Translations under genes and position numbers: made by a program | Source: Chlorops oryzae | Taxonomy: Eukaryota > Arthropoda > Insecta > Diptera > Chloropidae | Direction: 5' to 3' | DNA length: 64,000 nt | Assembly (NCBI GenBank): GCA_020466095.1 | Contig: CM035808.1 | Coordinates: 52,882,433-52,946,432, forward strand | Notes under the pieces: model-generated | Database searches by the model: none | What the model saw: the letters and a program-made list of their open reading frames with translations, nothing else | Told to the model about the DNA's origin: nothing | Shown here: in pieces, positions 46,510-57,746 of the stretch | Layout: every line of letters starts with the position of its first letter | Position numbering within the stretch: position 1 is the stretch's first letter

Positions 46510-48763
46510 TATTTAAACAAAAATTTAAATTACAATTAGCATTTGAAATTTAATAATTGTTCAATTTCACTGGCTTCATTATTTTTTGACTCTTTTCCTG
46601 CGTCCTCGGCCCAAGCTATTTCTTCTTCCCCACGATTTCACTAATTTTAAACTTGATGCGAGCAATGGTCAGTGGAGAAAGTTTGCTCACAGTTGATGCA
46701 ATGGAATCAAAAAATTGATGAACGTCATCATTTGGCTTTCCAATAAAAAATTGGGTGGTTAAGGCCGCTGGGCCCATAATTCCTTTAACAGTGGCATCTG
46801 TTTCATGTGAAGCACATCCTCTTTTTGTCTTTTTGGAGTTGTAATTTCATACCCACTTTCGTCATATAATTCAGATTATAGTATGGTGTTTTGTATTACG
46901 GAATCTGATGCGTTACAGGGATCTGACAGTGATGAAAAGGATCTGAAATAAAACAGTTATGAAAATTCAGAAAATTTTTAATTGTGCACTAACGGTCTAC
47001 TCAAAACCGATGTCTGAAGTAAAAACGATAGGGATTCATCTCTTTTACTGATTGACGCAATCGATTATGTGGTTTTTTTTCTTTTGAGCGTACAAAATAA
47101 TCCCTCATTGTTTGCCATTTCTTTTTAACTACTTTGGCTAACCACCACCCAATTTCAAGACTCACTTATATAAGCAACATTTTTGAAGGTATTGTTAAGA
47201 AGAAAATATATTTTGCAGTAAAAAATATTATATCGCCATTTTAACATGGTCTTTCCCAGGGGCGTGACAAACCTTTCTATCTTTACTGAATACTGCATAA
47301 CGGCTTTTTCTCAAGAATTTCAGATGGATGTAGCGTACACTGATTTCTCAACAGCTTTCGATAAGGTCTCGCATAATACTCTTCTAAATAAGTTAGAAAA
47401 AATCGAGTTCCGTTCAAACTTTTGAATGTGGTTAAAATCTTATTTGAGTAACCGACTTTGTTACGTGAGAGTTGAAAATGCTCTGTCTGAACCTTTTATA
47501 GCGACTTCTGGTGTTCCCCAAGTAGCATACTAGGTCCTCGACTTTTCTTACTATTTATTAATGACTTACATAAGTCCATTAAAAATTCAAATTGTCTGCT
47601 ATTTGCTGATGACTTAAAAGTTTTGCTACAAGTTAAAAATCCGATGGAATCTTCTTAGTAACAACATGACTTAGATTCTATTAGTGATTGGTGTTCTAAA
47701 CATTATCTTTTTCTCAACATCTCTAAATGCGCTAGTGTCTCTTTGGCCAAAGTTGCAAGTCCACTAAAAACAACTTATTTTTTCGATGGATCACCATTAA
47801 ATCAAGTTAACTCCGTAAAAGATCTGGGTGTCATTTTTGACTCCCAGCTTACATTTAATGATCATCTTAGTTATGTTATACGGCAAGCTTACTCTGTGTT
47901 AGCTTTTATTCGCCGGAATACTGCAAATTTTTCCGATCCATACACTTTAAAAGCAATTTATACTTCCTTGGTACGGAATAAATTAGAGTACGCCTCCTTT
48001 TTATGGATGCGTTTTTACTCCAGTCACATTGCACGTATTGAGAGATTTAAAAAATAGTTTTTACGCTACGCTCTCCGCACTTTAAATCTCAATGAGCCTC
48101 ATCCGCCCTATAGTACTCGTTGTTAACTTATTGGCTTAAAATCATTTGAAACACGCAGAAATATTAGTTCCCTTCTTTTTGTATCTGACATTATAAATGC
48201 AAGAATTGATTGTCCCTCACTGTTAGAACTCATTGATTTTAATGCACCTATGCGGTCACTAAGATATAATGATCTATTCTATTTACAAACCCATAGAATA
48301 CTATGCTTTGAACTTGCGATTTAATAAAGCATTAACAGCCTTAAATTACATTTTCCTTAAAACTATTGTTGATATTTATCAATCCAAAGATAAGTTAAGA
48401 CTCTTCCTAAACTCTGCAGTATAATTTTGATGTCACTTTATATATTTAAGTTAGTTTAAGTTTTACGTATCTAGGTTAAGTTAAAGTCTGTAAGAACATT
48501 GTTCATAAACGAAATAAATAAATAAATAAATAAAGAATAGCATGTAAAAATTAAAATGTACAAGAAACAAAGCGAGAAAATCTAAAGCGAATACGAACCA
48601 GCCACATTTAAATTATTTCCCAATTCTACCCACAATCGGTTTTTAGCATGCGGATCCCGAAATTTCTTGTTTTTTCATTAAATAAAAATTTCGTTCGCTT
48701 TTACGAACTCAATTATTTGCTCCTCTTCCTCTGGTGTAACTTTGTTTTTTTTTTCGACATTTT
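46510..48763 (-). pseudogene. MADF-BESS partner gene of Harbinger, interrupted by RT fragment
   Basis: The minus strand near 48760-48590 reads VTPEEEEQIIEFVKANEIF, two stops, then FRDPHAKNRLWVELGNNLNV. Beyond the insertion at 47255-48540 it continues at about 47140-47050 with VVKKKWQTMRDYFVRSK, completing a MADF DNA-binding domain. Near 46740-46640 DDVHQFFDSIASTVSKLSPL then TIARIKFKISEIV is a BESS motif, followed by an acidic tail EEEIAWAEDAGKESKNN. The MADF protein is thought to help Harbinger transposase recognise DNA or enter the nucleus. Stops and frameshifts make it inactive. Confidence 0.72.
47255..48540 (+). pseudogene. CR1-like non-LTR reverse transcriptase fragment with AAATA tail
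   Basis: Plus-strand RT: VAYTDFSTAFDKVSHNTLLN (motif A), a broken SGVPQ ... ILGPRLFLLFINDL (motif B), NCLLFADDLKVLLQV (motif C), then LFLNISKCASVSLAK, VNSVKDLGVIFDSQLTFNDH and YTSLVRNKLEYASFLW to the C-terminus. Several stops (47424, 47532, 47658, 48055). It ends in an (AAATA)n tail at about 48511-48535, typical of CR1-group or related non-LTR 3' ends. A 5'-truncated insertion in the Harbinger MADF gene. Confidence 0.82.
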
Positions 48764-49523
48764 GTTCACACTGTTTTGTGTGTGATTCTGGATGGATGTG
48801 TTTGATGTAGGTGATTGTGATGTATGCCAATATAAGTTTGTGCCAAGATGAAGTTTGTGCAAAGATGAACTTTAGCTGATTTCCGAACGTGGACTGAAAT
48901 GTAGATGTAATTTACTTTGACTCGTCAAGGAAGATTCAAGTCAAAGTAACAGAGAAAAGAGGAATAACAAGAAATCAGAATTGGTAACTTTCGAAATAAA
49001 ACGCAATGATGAATTTAATTTTATTAGCGTGGGAATGCTTACTTTTTTTTATACCTTTTTGATGGAGCTCCAGAAAGTAAGTGAGGAAGTAAGCCCGAAC
49101 GGAAGCCGAGCTTACTCCTCGTAACGAAGCAAAGTGTTATATTTCGCCCGGTATAAGCCTAGTGTTATAGTGTACTAAAATAAGGCATTAGGAGCCTTCT
49201 CTTTCTAAGGGTTTCGATCTTTGTTTTGATCTTACTGTTCCGACCTGAACACGCACCAAATTTGTTTTTATTTCATAAGTTTTCCAAATCGAAACTCAAT
49301 GCATACGTGATTGAAAAGCAATAAAATTTAAATTTTAAGGAATGTTCTGGTTCTGTCGGCAGAAAGAAGTCAAAAGAATATGTTTCTGTCGCAAATGCTC
49401 TAGATTCTGGTTCTGTTAATAACAGGCACAGAACCTGAAAATTCTGCTCCCGTTTCTGTCGCAGTCGAATATGTATGGGATTATGGTTCTTTTTCTGTTC
49501 CTGCTCTTTCTGACAAAAGGCTT

Positions 49524-49533
49524 ACGGGGGGAA
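49524..49533 (+). other. Polypurine tract of Osvaldo-like element
   Basis: ACGGGGGGAA directly before the 3' LTR start TGTAAGGG, with the Harbinger element ending only a base or two upstream. Confidence 0.7.
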
Positions 49534-51416
49534 TGTAAGGGAGTTCCCTTACAAACAGAGCCGCTTCCTCCACGTGGTTAGTATTAAGTTGAAATTATTG
49601 AATTTCTTTTGATTTCTTTTTCCTAAGCTTTTGAATTGCAATTTTTGTTATTTTGTTGTTTTTTTATTCTTTTTCATATTTACGCCTTATGTGTAACGAA
49701 TGTTGAGTTAGTTTTATTATTACAAGCCTTTATATAAAGAATCGAATTTTGGTTTTCATTTTGTTATGCGCACAAGCATCCTCTATTTTGCTTTGACGCT
49801 TGTAAGGTCTAGCTAGCATAAGCATACACACAGCAGGTCGACGATAAGCAACCATTGAATGGAAAATTTCATAGCTATGAAGCTAGGAAAATTATTGTAA
49901 AGGGGAATCGGCATGGAATACTCGGCGAAAAGCCACTAGTCAACGTCCGCCAGAAATGGCTATCATCTAGCGGAAACCCGCCAAAGTCAAGTGAGAAAAA
50001 TTGTATAAAAGGCGGCACTCCGTGCAAGATCAGGCAGTCGTTTGCTAGCTCGCGTCGCGTGCACATCGGTGATCGGAAGAAAAAAGTGAACAGTGAAGCC
50101 GTTTTGATTTAGCATAGCTGCGTGTGAGTTTTTAACCGCCGGAGCTCGGTCATTTTACAATTTTTTAGCATAGCTGCGTGTAAGTTCCTTACCGCCGTGG
50201 CTCGGTCGTTTTGCATTTTCTTAGCATAGCTGTGACTGAGTTCTCAACCGCAACAGCTCAGTCGTTTTACAATATTTTAGTATAACTGCGTGTGAGTTCT
50301 CAATCGCTGTGGCACGGTCGTTTTGCATTTTATTTAGCATAGCTGTGAGTGAGTTCCTAACCGCCACAGCTCAGTCGTTTTACAATTTTTTAGTATGACT
50401 GCGTGTGAGTTCTCAACCGCCGTGGCTCGGTCGGTTTGCATTTTATTTAGCATAACTATGAGTGAGTTCTTAATCGCCACAGCTCGGTCGTCTGGGAACT
50501 CGGTTGGAAGCATATAAATAACGAAACGTCTTGGAATATCAGTCAGTCGGTGTCTGACTCGCGTCGTGAACACATCAGTGAATTCAAAGTGAAATCGCGG
50601 AAATTCGTGTCATATTAGCATAATTGTGTGCGGGTTCTCAACAGCCACAACTTCGGTTGTTTTGATATAGCATAGATGCGCGTGAGTTCTTAACCGCCGT
50701 GGCTCGGTCGTTTGTGAATAATACCATATTAGTATAGTTGTGTGCGGGTTCTCAACAGCCCCAGCTCCGATCGCTTTGTAACACTAGAATAGTTTTGTGC
50801 GGGATCTCAACAGCCACAACTCCAGTCGCTTTGCATATCGGTAGGACAATTCATAGCATACGTCTTACGTCGCTTATATAATTGTTAAATTTATCCAGAC
50901 TTGTAGCCACCGTGTTTTACTCTTGTTTTTTTTTTAACAGTGTTCTTATTTATTGTATCACTCCTTGGATAAAAGAGTCTAACAATAAGTTTTACAATCT
51001 TAATTCTATTTTACATAGCTACGTATCATTAAGCATATTTGGATCATACACTTATACGTAATATAATTTGTTCGCTGGCCTCGGTTAGGAAAAGCTGGGC
51101 ATAAATCTGCTGGAGGTTGAGCCAATTATGCATTTATCGATTGTTAATAAATGAAGAAAACGTATGAAATGGCGGAATGCGTAAGGAATACGCCACGATC
51201 TTAACAAGTAATACGCGGCGGACTAGCTAGAATAAGCTTCTGCGATGGTGTGCGTAACATGGCGCCTCGACAGGCATTAATTATTGCTAGCAATCTGGCA
51301 ACTTGAGCAATATTTCCAATGGAGACCACTCATTTTGGAAAGATGACAATATATGGCAAGCAATATTGCTTCGCTGCGATTGCCAACTTTGAGTTTGGCA
51401 ATGAGCTGTCATTTTG

Positions 51417-51806
51417 CTATTTGACATGTTTGAATGTTTTAAAGAAATCTAAGAACATTCTTTCGCTGACACTGAATCGAGGTGGGCAGTAGACTGCCGA
51501 TATAGCCAAGTTTTTACTTTTATATTGCACGCATATTGTTGTGAATAAATTCTTTGTCGTAGGAACCTGAGAAAAAGTGCCGTATTCTATTTCGGATAAG
51601 GATACCGGTGCCCCCATGTGCCTTACCATCCGGATGGTTTGTTTTGTAAAGTATATACCCAGGAATTGAAAAGAAGTTCTTATTTGTTAAGTGGGTTTCG
51701 GAAAGAAGCATTACGTCAACTTCTTCGCGGGTAAGAAAATTTTGTAATTCTAGCTTGTGCTTGGTTAACCCGTTTGCGTTCCATGCACATATTTTTAAGT
51801 ACTCAT
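51417..51806 (-). pseudogene. Jockey endonuclease start, copy C
   Basis: Beginning at the ATGA overlap, a one-base deletion puts LKICAWNANGLTKHKLELQN out of frame with the ATG. MLLSETHLTNKNFFSIPGY and GGTGILIRNRIRHF follow, a frameshift near 51560, then FSVSERMFLDFFKTF, after which ORF2 is deleted. Confidence 0.8.
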
Positions 51807-53389
51807 ATTGTTTCCAAAAGAGCTGTCATTAATTGTGTTTGCATTTGCACAATCCTGTCTTTTGAGCTTTGCATTGATTGCATAAATTGGGACAAGCTTT
51901 GTGTTAGTGTGGAAATCATAATTTCTAAATTGCTAGCCGAATTTGTAGGTTGTATTACTGTATTCGCGGACTTTAATTCACTTGCATATGAAACTCCTGA
52001 CATAACTGGATTAGAAGCAAAGTTTCGAGGAGCTGCTAAGGCAGACACAAGAATATTTTTTGAAGGATTTCGCGCCGATTCTTTTCGAATGTTAATACGC
52101 TGCTTCAAGTCTTGGTAGACCAGGCAGCCCCTGTAATTTTCGGTATGGTTTGCTTGGCAATTACTGCATTTAACTAAGCTGCGATCATTCTGCAGTTTTT
52201 TATTGCAAACGGAGCTATGATGAAGCTCTCCACATATAACGCACACAGTGCGTAATGTGCAATATGTTTTAGTGTGTCCAAACTCTTGGCAGTTAGCACA
52301 TTGGACAGGCCCATTTCTTTTGTGTGGCTCTTCAACTGTAATTTTTCGATTTAATAAATATATCAAATTATAAATAGGATGAGTTTCATTTTTTTTAAGC
52401 TTCAGGTTGTCTGGTAAAAGATTAACTTTAAACATTGGCTTCGGAACTATAGCTCTATTAATAATATTTATTACTGCCCTAGCATGGAAACCCTTTTCGC
52501 CAAGGGCGTTTTTAATATCGTTGGTATCAACGTCTGCTTCTTTACCTTTTATCACTACAGCAATTCCTTTGCTGCTCTTTAATTGGTAGGTGTAAAAGTT
52601 ATTATTTCGACTCTCTAAGTGTTTAACTACTTTGCGGTAATTTTCTTCCGTATTTGTTTGAATTTTAGTTTCACGGATATTTCCTTTTGTCAACGGGACA
52701 ATATGAAAGTTGTTTTTGCCTAAAAGTTGAGCTAAACTGGCAACAAGTGCGTTAGAGCTACGCTCACGTAAATAGATTGGTGGCGGTTTAAGTTCTTTCT
52801 TTGGCTGATTTTCGGATGAAGCTTCATCGGAGTTTTCAGCTAGTGGAGCAAATCGGTTTGCTAACAAGGTTTTAGGAGGAGTTGATATGGTATCAATTTT
52901 ATTGAGCTTAGCCCTAGCATCACCTTTTCCCGCCGGGCTTCTTTTTCTTTTCGTTGTATTAACGTACCGATGCATGCCAATTAGCACCGCTTGCTGTTCA
53001 CTTTGTTTTTTTCCCATATTATTTTGATTATTAATTGCATCTACAGCTGCTTTACCTGAATTAGTTGAGCTTTTTATTGAAGCACAAGGCATGTGAGAAG
53101 AAATTGGAGCTGCATCCGATATAACAGTTTGAACAGGGTTCACGGAGCAGTTTTTCTTTAGAGAGCTCAAATTGATTTCGCTGGAGGAGAAAGAACGTGG
53201 CCTCTGGAAATGGCTTTTCGCCACTGCGAAATGGTTATTCCCTGCGGACTGATCGACAGTTTCGTTGTCACTGAGGATTTGTTTGCTGGGTTGTTGTGGA
53301 ACTTGATTTATGCCATGGTTTGTGTCAACGATAAGTTTTTTAATAAGCCTTTGAGTAAGCTTTTGAGGTGAGCGATCGATTGGCATCAC
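51803..53389 (-). CDS. Jockey ORF1 (Gag-like), copy C, intact
   Basis: 528 codons from MMPIDRSPQKLTQRLIKK. A polar N-terminal third (Ser/Asn/Gln-rich) is followed by MHRYVNTTKRKRSPAGK, a basic nuclear-localisation-like patch near residue 150, and RERSSNALVASLAQLLGKNN with KSSKGIAVVIKGKEADVDTN, an RNA-recognition-like fold at about 215-340. Three CCHC knuckles follow at about 365-435: CANCQEFGHTKTYC, CVICGELHHSSVC and CSNCQANHTENYRGC. A Gln-rich C-terminal helix (ISTLTQSLSQFMQSMQSS) ends ALLETI. The stop TGA overlaps an ATG as ATGA. It would bind element RNA and form ribonucleoprotein particles. Confidence 0.85.
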   Translation of the reverse strand: MMPIDRSPQKLTQRLIKKLIVDTNHGINQVPQQPSKQILSDNETVDQSAGNNHFAVAKSHFQRPRSFSSSEINLSSLKKNCSVNPVQTVISDAAPISSHMPCASIKSSTNSGKAAVDAINNQNNMGKKQSEQQAVLIGMHRYVNTTKRKRSPAGKGDARAKLNKIDTISTPPKTLLANRFAPLAENSDEASSENQPKKELKPPPIYLRERSSNALVASLAQLLGKNNFHIVPLTKGNIRETKIQTNTEENYRKVVKHLESRNNNFYTYQLKSSKGIAVVIKGKEADVDTNDIKNALGEKGFHARAVINIINRAIVPKPMFKVNLLPDNLKLKKNETHPIYNLIYLLNRKITVEEPHKRNGPVQCANCQEFGHTKTYCTLRTVCVICGELHHSSVCNKKLQNDRSLVKCSNCQANHTENYRGCLVYQDLKQRINIRKESARNPSKNILVSALAAPRNFASNPVMSGVSYASELKSANTVIQPTNSASNLEIMISTLTQSLSQFMQSMQSSKDRIVQMQTQLMTALLETI

Positions 53390-53879
53390 TCAATATTGGT
53401 GATCAGCTGACAGCTGTATCAGCTGCAGCAACCAGCCGTCTCTTTCTCTACAAAGAGTTTTTTGTTAACTATTTTTGTGTATATGTATATACAAACACGA
53501 AATATACTTATCTTTGAGGAAAAAGAAATGTTAAATTTGAACTCCTGATTTGACTTTTTACGAGCGGAGGTCCCTGGAATCGACTCAGCAGCAACACGGA
53601 TCGACTCTCGAGAAAAAGTGAAAAATTCTGTGTCTTCTTATTGGTGTTTTACTTGTTTTACCAATTTAATTCTCTGAAGCGTTCAAAATCGCAACCGAAC
53701 GCGGCGAAAACAGCTGTGCACTGTGATGTTTTACTCTTGTATTTTTTTTTTCTTGCACCGAACCCTGGAGCGACTGAGAATTACCCCGGCCATGAGGAGA
53801 GATTTTCGAATTTCTTAAAATAAACCCAAAACGAGAAAAATTTTAAAAAATTCCGGCCTTAACAAGGCCCGTGTACACA

Positions 53880-54060
53880 CTAGAGCGCTTGATATTCGAG
53901 TATTCGAATATTCGAATTATTCGAATACGGCCTTATTCGAATAGACACAATCGATTTTCACTATTCGAATAATCGCTAGCCGTCGAATATTCGAAAGCCA
54001 GCGATTATTCGAATAGTTGCTTCAAACTATTCGAATAGCCGCTTTGTGTTCTTTATAAAT
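53880..54060. repeat. ATTCGAAT palindromic cluster
   Basis: About ten ATTCGAAT or TATTCGAATA units in both orientations within ~170 bp. Non-coding. Similar short palindrome clusters occur in subterminal parts of hAT-like MITEs, such as GCGAATGC at 58400-59030. Confidence 0.75.
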
Positions 54061-54117
54061 TTGTTTATATATAAATCTAAGGGTGCGCGTTTGTGTAGCT
54101 GACAGTAGTACAGTTGT

Positions 54118-54375
54118 AGCATAGCTTAAAATAAGAATTTTTCTTGATTCACGAAAAAAAAATTTGGGCCCCTATTTTGGAGTAACTAAAATAAAAAAAA
54201 TAAAAACTCAATCTCAATATATTTTTCTCATTCAAAAAGTGTTCATTTCTATAGTTTTGTCATTCAAAATTGTTGATTCACGAAATCTTGATTCACGAAA
54301 GTAGTTTTTTTGATTCACAAAATGAAATCTTGATTCACATTTTCTGCGTGAAAAGGGCTTATTTTAAGCTATGCT
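54118..54375. mobile_element. Short MITE with AGCATAGCTTAAAATAAG termini
   Basis: 258 bp with an 18-bp perfect inverted repeat at its ends. The interior carries several TTGATTCACGAAA repeats. No clear target duplication. Confidence 0.7.
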
Positions 54376-55220
54376 TTGTACATTCTGTTCAATTGCGGAT
54401 CGATATTGCTGCGATGACATTTTCTCTCTTCGAGCCTAAGTTGCTTGGATGACCCTTTCTGCCGCTGCTGCAAATTCCGTTCAAAAGTACATTCAAAGTC
54501 CTCCAGTTTTTGTCTCTTACGGCCACTTGAGGTACATGCTTGGTTTAAAAAGTTTTTCCGGTGTACTAAAAGTTTTCATCCAGGATTATGTATTGGGGTG
54601 ATTCCACACAAAATTTGCCACTAAAATTTTGTTTTGGAAAAAAATTTTTTTTTTCGATAAAATAGCCAAAAACCTTAGACACCTTTTTTTTCTAAATTTA
54701 CCATACTTTTCCCGGAAAATTTTTTTTTAATCCTACGTTTTTCAACAAAGACCTTTTTTCAATCGCTGATACTGCAAAAACTAAGGACGCTAGAAAAATT
54801 TTTTGAAGGAGTGAAATGTTTGTCTTTTATTTAGCTTTCGACTGAATTATACTAAATACCGCTATAACTATTATTTCAAAAAGAAAAACATGAATTTTGC
54901 AAAAAATTATTTTTTTTTTAAATTTGGACCATTTTAATATCTTTTATTTTATTTTTTAATGGTAGCCTAAGTAAGCTTTTCTCTTAATAATGGCAAAATT
55001 TCAGAATGGGATACTCAATACTTACAGAGATATGATTTTTTTAACGCATCGTATATTGAAAAATTAAGTTTTATGAAAATTAAAATTTCCCAATCATTTC
55101 TTCATTTATTTGAAGTAAACAAAAAATAAAAAGCTCAAGTGCTCTTCCTTGACACCGTCTTTGCCAAATTGAAACACAAATGCCAATGGAGACTATGAGG
55201 AGAGTCAGTAGGACTAATAG
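54376..55220. other. No gene seen
   Basis: AT-rich with homopolymer runs. No convincing frame or known repeat was found on either strand. Confidence 0.5.
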
Positions 55221-56361
55221 GTCACACAGAACACTCATAGACGACTCATGGATGGAAGGGCGGGAGCTGGAGTCTTCTCGCAGGAACTGGACATCGCCTA
55301 GAAAATCCATCTAGGGAGGTATGTGTCTGTATATCAGGCAGAACTCCTGGCGGTCAAACATGCACTAGATTGTCTGCTGGAATGTCAGGTACAGACAATG
55401 ATTGAACTAGACAACCAAGCGGTGATCAAGAGCATAGAGCAAGCGACCACACACAACAGTCTGGTACGGGAATGTGCCTTAAAACTTTCTGAGTGCGCTT
55501 CAAGAAATGAAGTAACACTCATGTGGGTAAGGGGACATTCAGGTATTGAACAGAATGAACGGGCAGCCAGGACCCTTGGGGTCCAGAGCCCTGCGTCCCA
55601 CTAGGATGGAGCGCAATTACGTCAGCCGTCGAGAAGTGGATAGACTCGTTGCACCTTAATCAATGGAACTAGTTGAACACTTGCAGACAGGCCAAAATGG
55701 CTAGTCAAAGACCGTGGGTAAAGGGAGCAACAAGGGTGCTCAGTCTAAAACGGAGCACCCTTAGCTGGTTGACGTCACTGGTTACAGGACACGGTAACTT
55801 CATGTACCACCTAAGGAGAATGAGCCTTGTTGAGGATGACACATGCAGACTATGTCTGGAGGACAGCGAGACGGCGGCACACATTGTGAGCCACTGCTCT
55901 GCGCTGGCAAGAAGGAGAATGGCAATCACGGGACACCATTGGATTGGTGAGGACGAGATTGCTAATCTCACAATCAAAGAACTTCTTGCACTGACAGACG
56001 GCGTAGTTATGAGAGTTGAGACCGAGCAGTTCTCGGTACAACAACCTAGACGACGCGTCTAATTAAAAAGTAACCATATCTGGCTGGGAATACTTGAAGT
56101 AATCTCAGCCGGTCAGCTAACGGTTTGGTACTGGCCGGTTCGAATAGGACTCTGTGAGATAGAAGACAGCAATTAGCGTTCTTAGTCGCACAGGGAAATT
56201 AGGAATGAACAAGGTCGGTCAGCGTAAAAGACTCTTTACAGAATAGAAGCCTGTGGGCGTGTCAAAGGACGAAAAAGGACCCGACGTTACTGTGGTCCAC
56301 TTCGGCTAATCCTTCACTTCAGTGGGGCCTCTTGATGGGAGCTGAGGCTCCCCAACGCCCC

Positions 56362-56400
<39 letters not shown>
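55221..56400 (+). pseudogene. 3' end of LOA/I-like non-LTR element: RNase H and C-terminal zinc domain
   Basis: A 5'-truncated plus-strand fragment. GRAGAGVFSQELDIA, one stop, then VYQAELLAVKHALDCLLE (Glu), TMIELDNQAVIKSIEQ (Asp), MWVRGHSGIEQNERA (His) is a non-LTR RNase H with the third metal-binding site partly lost. After a frameshift near 55600 comes RPWVKGATRVLSLKRS and CRLCLEDSETAAHIVSHC, the C-terminal C-x2-C..H-x4-C zinc segment, ending at 56062. A ~300 bp 3' UTR ends in (TA)n at 56367-56399. RNase H-bearing non-LTR elements belong to the I, R1 and LOA groups. Confidence 0.75.
56367..56399 (+). repeat. (TA)n tail
   Basis: About 16 TA units directly after the 3' UTR of the RNase H-bearing non-LTR fragment. 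It may be its 3' tail. Confidence 0.85.
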
Positions 56401-56559
56401 CAAGATGTCAACTTTTACAATAATAATAATTTGCTAGCTTATTTCCAAATAAGTACCAATCATATGCAGAAGCATATGAATGCAAATTGAAATGCAATAA
56501 ACTTACCTTACTTTATCATTGAAAACGGATCAATATTTAGAATATGGTCAAGTGAACAA

Positions 56560-57746
56560 AAGTAGCTTTACGCGCCCAGAGATTTAGAGGAAAATATAAT
56601 ACGCCTCATTCACGAAAAGCACGGACACTTAGGTACCGAAAAATATTTAAATCAAATTCAAAAACACTACTGGTTTTCAAAAATGAAGGAAAATGTGGGA
56701 ATTTTACTAAGAAATTGTATTAAATGTCTTTTTTATTCGAACCCACATAAGCAAAATGAGAGAAATTTGTATAATGTCTTGAAGAGGCCGGAACCTTTTG
56801 GTACAATCCACAATGACCATTTCGGCCCACTCACCTCTCAAGGGTCACGCCGCAAATATATTTTTGCTGTCGTAGACGGATTCAATAAGTTCCTTAAATT
56901 ATATCCGGTTAACACACCCGGCGCTAAAGAAGTATGCGCAGCATTAGAAAAGTATTTTGAATACTACAGCAGACCCCGCAGAGTAATAAGTGACCGAGGA
57001 ACAGCATTCACATCTGACGCTTTCAAAACTTTTTTGAAGGACCGTTATATATATCACGTAAAAGTATCTGCAGTATCTCTACAATCGAATGGCCAGGTAG
57101 AAAGGATAAATAGAGATTTGAAAGCAATACTTTCGAAATTAGCGGAAAAACACGATAACTCTGATTGGCGATCCATACTGCACGAAGAAGAGTACTCTTT
57201 AAACAATACAGACAATACAAAAACGGGAATGTCTGCAAGCAAACTCTTATTTGGAATGGAACAAAGAGGAAAACGTGTTGACGAACTTACCGAATTTATA
57301 GATAGTACATATTCAAGAGGGGGAGGGAGAGACTAGAAGACCTGAGGCAAGAAGCATCCGAGGCAATATCGAAATCCCAAGAATATAATTTAGAATATTT
57401 CAAAAGGCACCACTCATCAGCTAGGTAGTTCAATGAGGGAGATTTTTTTGTGATTAAAAACTCCGACACTTCAACCTGCTTCAACAAAAAACTTATTCCA
57501 AAGTTTCGTGGACCATACCAAATAACGAAAAGGTTGGAAAACGATCGCTTGGTTGTGAAAGACATCGAAACCTTCCAAGTGACACAGATACCATATCGTG
57601 GGATCCTAGATTCTAGTAGAATACGAAAGTGGTTGGAACCCCGGGCATCTTGTAGCTCAGATCTAGAAGATGATACTTTCGAAAAGCCTGACGCGATGGA
57701 CCCTGAGCGATCGGAGTCGATCGATGTCGGGATGGCCGAAATGTAA
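56560..57746 (+). pseudogene. Ty3/gypsy integrase
   Basis: LYAPRDLEENIIRLIHEKHG ... YWFSKMKENVG ... CIKCLF gives the HHCC zinc domain. The catalytic core from 56800 has TIHNDHFGPLTSQG (Asp), VISDRGTAFTSDAFKTFL (Asp) and LQSNGQVERINRDLKAIL (Glu). A frameshift near 57325 precedes the C-terminal part, which after one stop near 57425 has KLIPKFRGPYQITKRLENDR, the GPY/F module, ending VGMAEM. The core frame (56683-57336) is open. RT and RNase H are missing upstream, probably truncated by the neighbouring non-LTR fragment. Confidence 0.85.

Larger units (their letters stand above)
45035..49522. mobile_element. Harbinger transposon with transposase and MADF-BESS genes
   Basis: The ends are imperfect inverted repeats (AGTCTTGTTGTCACAAAGAA and, in reverse complement, AGCCTTTTGTCAGAAAGAG followed by CAGGAACAGAAA). 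Subterminal AACAGAAACAG repeats occur on both sides. TAA on the left and TAC on the right may be a decayed 3-bp duplication. It contains a plus-strand transposase (45216-46312) and a convergent minus-strand MADF-BESS gene (48763-46510), the two-gene plan of Harbinger. A CR1-like RT fragment (about 47255-48540) lies inside the MADF gene. Confidence 0.85.
50927..53726 (-). mobile_element. Jockey-clade element, copy C (diverged, ORF2-deleted)
   Basis: Flanked by a 14-bp target duplication TGTTTTACTCTTGT (50913-50926, 53727-53740). The T run next to the left duplicate is the poly(A) tail. It has an intact ORF1, the first part of the endonuclease and a 3' UTR unlike copies A and B, with nearly all of ORF2 deleted between about 51417 and 51430. 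The 5' UTR occupies about 53390-53726. It is a related subfamily, not a near-copy of A and B. Confidence 0.92.
32044..53808 (+). mobile_element. Osvaldo/Ulysses-like Ty3/gypsy retrotransposon with four nested insertions
   Basis: Plus-strand order: long 5' LTR, PBS TGGCGCCCGAGCAGGGAT of the lysine-tRNA type, gag, RT-RNase H, integrase, a small ORF, purine tract and 3' LTR. Very long LTRs plus a lysine-tRNA PBS are features of the Osvaldo/Ulysses group. Insertions are Jockey B in gag (34174-38241), a solo-LTR-like element in integrase (40763-43672), Harbinger (45035-49522) and Jockey C in the 3' LTR (50927-53726). Protease and the N-terminal part of RT are deleted. Confidence 0.85.
49534..53808 (+). 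repeat. 3' LTR of Osvaldo-like element, split by Jockey copy C
   Basis: 49534-50926 and 53741-53808 align with the 5' LTR: TGTAAGGG start, TATAAAAGG at 50004, ~58 bp repeats, second TATA at about 50512, the segment CTTGTAGCCACCGTG, then after the insertion CGAACCCTGGAG ... GGAGAGATT. The final ~10 bases of the LTR are not recognisable. Confidence 0.85.
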
